In this document: one piece after another, positions 13,689 through 16,285 of the stretch
Position numbering within the stretch: position 1 is the first letter of the stretch
Layout of the letters: each line of letters opens with the position of its first letter
Assembly: GCA_043769275.1 (NCBI GenBank)
Contig: JAYVJM010000040.1
Span: forward strand, 1-16,285
Length of the DNA: 16,285 bases
Direction: 5' to 3'
Origin: JAYVJM01 sp043769275
GTDB lineage: Bacteria > Pseudomonadota > Gammaproteobacteria > Pseudomonadales > UBA7239
Made by a program: the position numbers and the translations under genes
Notes under the pieces: generated by a model
Database searches by the model: none
What the model was told of the DNA's origin: nothing
The model's input: only the letters and a program-made list of their open reading frames with translations

Positions 13689-16118
13689 TCACCTTGATGA
13701 AGGCGACAATACGTCGCGACTACCATTACTGTTCATGGAGCTCACCAGTCCAGCGGCCTCCATGGTCTCGATTAAACGTGCAGCACGATTATAACCAATG
13801 CGCAGTTTACGCTGCACACTGGAAATAGATGCCTTGCGTGTTTCCAGCACAAAAGCGACGGCTTCGTCGTAAAGCGCATCGCTCTCATTGCCGCCGCCAC
13901 TGTCCTCATCACCATTGCTAAATCCAGGTACCACGACACTGCTTTGATCTTCCAAAATGCTATCAAGATAATTGGGCGCGCCGCGTTTTTTCCAATCCGC
14001 TACTACACGATGCACTTCGTGGTCGTCAACAAAAGCGCCGTGTATACGTGTAGGCACAGGGCTGCCACCAGGCAAATACAGCATGTCCCCGTGCCCTAAT
14101 AATTGCTCTGCACCGCCTTGATCAATGATTGTTCGAGAATCAATTCGTGATGAAACCTGAAATGAAATGCGCGTAGGAATATTGGCTTTTATCAACCCCG
14201 TAATCACATCTACCGAGGGACGCTGCGTAGCCAGTATCAAATGAATACCCGCCGCGCGCGCTTTTTGCGCAATACGCGCAATCAATTGCTCTACTTTTTT
14301 GCCAACGATCATCATCATGTCGGCAAATTCATCAATCACAATCACGATATAAGGCAGCTTCTCCAATGTAGGACAAATTTGCTGATCAACAGGCGTGTAG
14401 TCCGTCGGGTCTGCTCTCCACATTGGATCAGGTATCGCCTCCCCTGCCGCTTTCGCATCTAGCACTTTTTTATTGTATCCGGCCAAATTTCGCACACCCA
14501 GCGAGGCCATCAACTTATAGCGCCGCTCCATTTCCCCCACCGACCAGCGCAGCGCGTTCGCCGCATCTTTCATGTCGGTCACAACAGGCGTTAGCAAATG
14601 CGGGATACCTTCATACACAGAAAGCTCCAGCATTTTTGGGTCAACAAGGATCAGGCGCACATCATCCGGTGCCGATTTAAACAACAGGCTAACTAACATG
14701 GTGTTCACGCCAACAGACTTCCCAGAGCCCGTCGTACCTGCTACCAATAAATGCGGCATTTTGGCGAGGTCGGCCATGACCGGCACGCCGGCGATGTCGT
14801 GCCCTAAAGCCAATGTCAGCGGGCTTTTTGCTTCATCATAAGCGGTTGAAGCCAGCACTTCGCCAAGACGCACAATTTCGCGCTGTTCATTAGGCACCTC
14901 GATGCCGACACAGGACTTCCCTGGTATGACTTCTACGACACGCACGCTCACAACAGTGAGAGATCGCGCCAAATCTTTGGCTAACCCTGAAATGCGACTC
15001 GCCTTAATTCCAGCCGCTGGTTGAATTTCAAAGCGCGTGATCACAGGGCCTGGCTGTACAGACACCACCTCAACGCTAACACCAAAATCCATCAGTTTGA
15101 TTTCTAATAATTTAGACATAGCTTCCAGCGATGCCTGCGAATAGCCCTTTTTGTCATGCGCTTGCACGCCATCTAACAGGCTGATTTTCGGCAGCTCTCC
15201 TACGTCAGCGTCTTGACCGTCAAAAAGAGTCACCTGTTTTTCTTGTTCTACACGTTTACTGATCTGTGATTTTTCTAGCGCTTGTGGCGGCGGCACAATC
15301 ACTTTTGTGATTGGTGATTGGCGTGCTGCAAGACGTTCTTTATAGGATTCCATCGCCTGCTGACGTTCTTCGCGCGCGCTCTCGCCGCTGTGTTTTTCCT
15401 CACGTGTGCGCCTGCCTTTTTCAACAACACCGCGCACGCGTTCAAAGCCCCATACGAAAACCATGCTGATTTTTTCCAGCAACCACCACCACGAAAGATC
15501 CGTAAAAATGGTGAGTCCAAACAAAAAAATGAGCGATAACAACAAAGTCGCGCCAAGCGTGCCGAGAAAATGCTGTGTAGCCTCCGCGACACGCTGCCCT
15601 ATCAGACCCCCGCTAGCAAATGGCCACCCACTAACATCCACAGGCCAATGCATGGCAACGATGCTTGCACCCGTCACCATAACAAGCAATAAACCCACAC
15701 AACGCAGCGCCAGCAAGGTTGGGTCAAAATCAAATGAAAGCGAGTCTTGTTTGTAACCAAAAGAACGACGCAAACGAAACAACAAGGCACTGTAAACGGC
15801 TAACAATAAAGGCAACAAAAAAGACAACTGACCAAACAGAGAAAACAGGACATCTGCCAACCATGCGCCCAAATACCCCCCTAAATTATGTACTTGACCG
15901 TCAATATCCGCGTCTGCTGCTGCCGTGCGAGACCATCCCGGATCAGTGGTGCTATAACTTAGCAATACAAGTAACACGAACACAGTAAAAGCAAGCAGCC
16001 CAAACAGATTCAACTCACGAACACCGCGCAACAACGCCATTTTTACAGGCGAAGGTAGCGCTAACGGCTGTTTTTTTTGCGGCGGTGGCCGCCTATTGCG
16101 AATATTGGGTTTAGCCAC
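13689..16118 (-). CDS. ftsK: DNA translocase FtsK
   Basis: The septal, membrane-anchored DNA pump that clears chromosome ends and activates XerCD at dif. Numbered from GTG 16118 it has 809 residues: four membrane segments (about 37-55, 98-114, 135-156 and 186-206), a short charged linker, the alpha/beta RecA-like motor with Walker A GTTGSGKS (461-468) and Walker B IVIVIDEF (591-598), and the gamma winged-helix that reads KOPS (about 749-806, RKASISSVQRKLRIGYNRAA). The linker is short, as in Pseudomonas and unlike E. coli. The start is uncertain: the frame runs open to a TTG at 16205, through a mobile-element-like repeat; GTG 16118 gives a basic N-terminus like homologues; ATG 16040 would leave only ten residues before the first membrane segment. 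lolA follows after four bases. Confidence 0.95.
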   Translation of the reverse strand: MAKPNIRNRRPPPQKKQPLALPSPVKMALLRGVRELNLFGLLAFTVFVLLVLLSYSTTDPGWSRTAAADADIDGQVHNLGGYLGAWLADVLFSLFGQLSFLLPLLLAVYSALLFRLRRSFGYKQDSLSFDFDPTLLALRCVGLLLVMVTGASIVAMHWPVDVSGWPFASGGLIGQRVAEATQHFLGTLGATLLLSLIFLFGLTIFTDLSWWWLLEKISMVFVWGFERVRGVVEKGRRTREEKHSGESAREERQQAMESYKERLAARQSPITKVIVPPPQALEKSQISKRVEQEKQVTLFDGQDADVGELPKISLLDGVQAHDKKGYSQASLEAMSKLLEIKLMDFGVSVEVVSVQPGPVITRFEIQPAAGIKASRISGLAKDLARSLTVVSVRVVEVIPGKSCVGIEVPNEQREIVRLGEVLASTAYDEAKSPLTLALGHDIAGVPVMADLAKMPHLLVAGTTGSGKSVGVNTMLVSLLFKSAPDDVRLILVDPKMLELSVYEGIPHLLTPVVTDMKDAANALRWSVGEMERRYKLMASLGVRNLAGYNKKVLDAKAAGEAIPDPMWRADPTDYTPVDQQICPTLEKLPYIVIVIDEFADMMMIVGKKVEQLIARIAQKARAAGIHLILATQRPSVDVITGLIKANIPTRISFQVSSRIDSRTIIDQGGAEQLLGHGDMLYLPGGSPVPTRIHGAFVDDHEVHRVVADWKKRGAPNYLDSILEDQSSVVVPGFSNGDEDSGGGNESDALYDEAVAFVLETRKASISSVQRKLRIGYNRAARLIETMEAAGLVSSMNSNGSRDVLSPSSR

Positions 16119-16146
16119 TGTGTTATTGCCCGAAAGTGAAGGCTGT

Positions 16147-16152
16147 ATTGTA
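16147..16152 (-). promoter_or_regulatory. Possible -10 box for ftsK
   Basis: TACAAT on the minus strand, 28 bases from the GTG at 16118, so transcription could start near 16140. No -35 of any quality is found 16-18 bases upstream, where the repeat begins. Confidence 0.3.
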
Positions 16153-16155
16153 GCC

Positions 16156-16189
16156 GGTTCCGTCGCATTAACTGTTAGCACCCAAGCAT
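16156..16189 (+). repeat. 34-base repeat, copy B (element end upstream of ftsK)
   Basis: Matches the left end of the 8720-8870 element at 33 of 34 bases. Downstream sequence differs from copy A, and no matching right end is seen before the window edge. It is followed directly by an inverted pair, TTGACA (16189-16194) and TGTCAA (16200-16205). It lies between the putative ftsK -10 and the upstream region. Confidence 0.8.
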
Positions 16190-16253
16190 TGACATGTGCT
16201 GTCAATTCTGGACACCAAACCTTCAGGCAACTGCCAACGTTATCGTCTGAATT

Positions 16254-16285
16254 ATGAACACGCCTAATCTAGCTACAGCGTTTGG
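16254..16285 (+). CDS. Possible 5' end of a divergent gene, cut by the window edge
   Basis: An ATG at 16254 opens a frame (MNTPNLATAFG) that runs to the end of the window. No Shine-Dalgarno is visible. With only ten codons nothing can be identified; it could be a divergent neighbour of ftsK or the start of a transposase linked to the adjacent repeat. Confidence 0.2.
   Translation, partial: MNTPNLATAF

Noticed and set aside
16119..16205. TTG start of ftsK at 16205, giving 838 residues
   Set aside because: The extra N-terminal residues (NAWVLTVNATEP) are translated from the mobile-element-like repeat and have no counterpart in FtsK proteins I know; GTG 16118 gives a normal basic N-terminus.

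Overview
The window looks like a chromosomal segment of a gammaproteobacterium, most likely from the Pseudomonadales/Cellvibrionales side. The FtsK, YciB and YciI proteins read closest to their Pseudomonas-type relatives from memory, and the block yciB-yciI-SH3 protein is a known arrangement in that group. Overall base composition is near 47-50% GC. Genus cannot be fixed from the sequence alone.

Layout, left half (+ strand). A strong promoter drives a tRNA-Glu(TTC)/tRNA-Gly(GCC) pair (217-379). Next is a tightly packed operon (503-4088): an ABC-2 exporter ATPase and permease (yadG/yadH type), the queuosine enzyme QueF and a YejB-type peptide-transporter permease without its usual partners. 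A second + strand block (4268-7794) encodes the septation protein YciB, YciI, an SH3-domain membrane protein, a periplasmic cyclophilin, PdxJ (vitamin B6) and a SlyD-like FKBP isomerase. Several of these genes overlap. A 1-Cys peroxiredoxin (7872-8531) ends the + strand series.

Centre (8532-8893). This convergent gap holds two strong tandem hairpins, a coding-like remnant and a compact 151-bp element. The element has 16-17 bp terminal inverted repeats and a 4-bp target duplication, so it looks like a MITE. One end of it (34 nt, 33 identical) recurs at 16156-16189, just upstream of ftsK.

Right half (- strand). Reading right to left: ftsK (DNA translocase), lolA (lipoprotein carrier with a repeat-coded Ser/Pro/Arg linker and no Arg43 equivalent), valS (valyl-tRNA synthetase) and a family 2 glycosyltransferase. 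The ftsK-lolA pair is the standard gammaproteobacterial order, but the usual rarA/serS that follow are replaced by valS and the glycosyltransferase.

Most of the window is ordinary housekeeping DNA. I do not see a complete new system. The points most worth a second look are the MITE-like element and its second end at ftsK, the unusual LolA, the PdxJ subtype sandwiched between two prolyl isomerases, and the orphan YejB permease.
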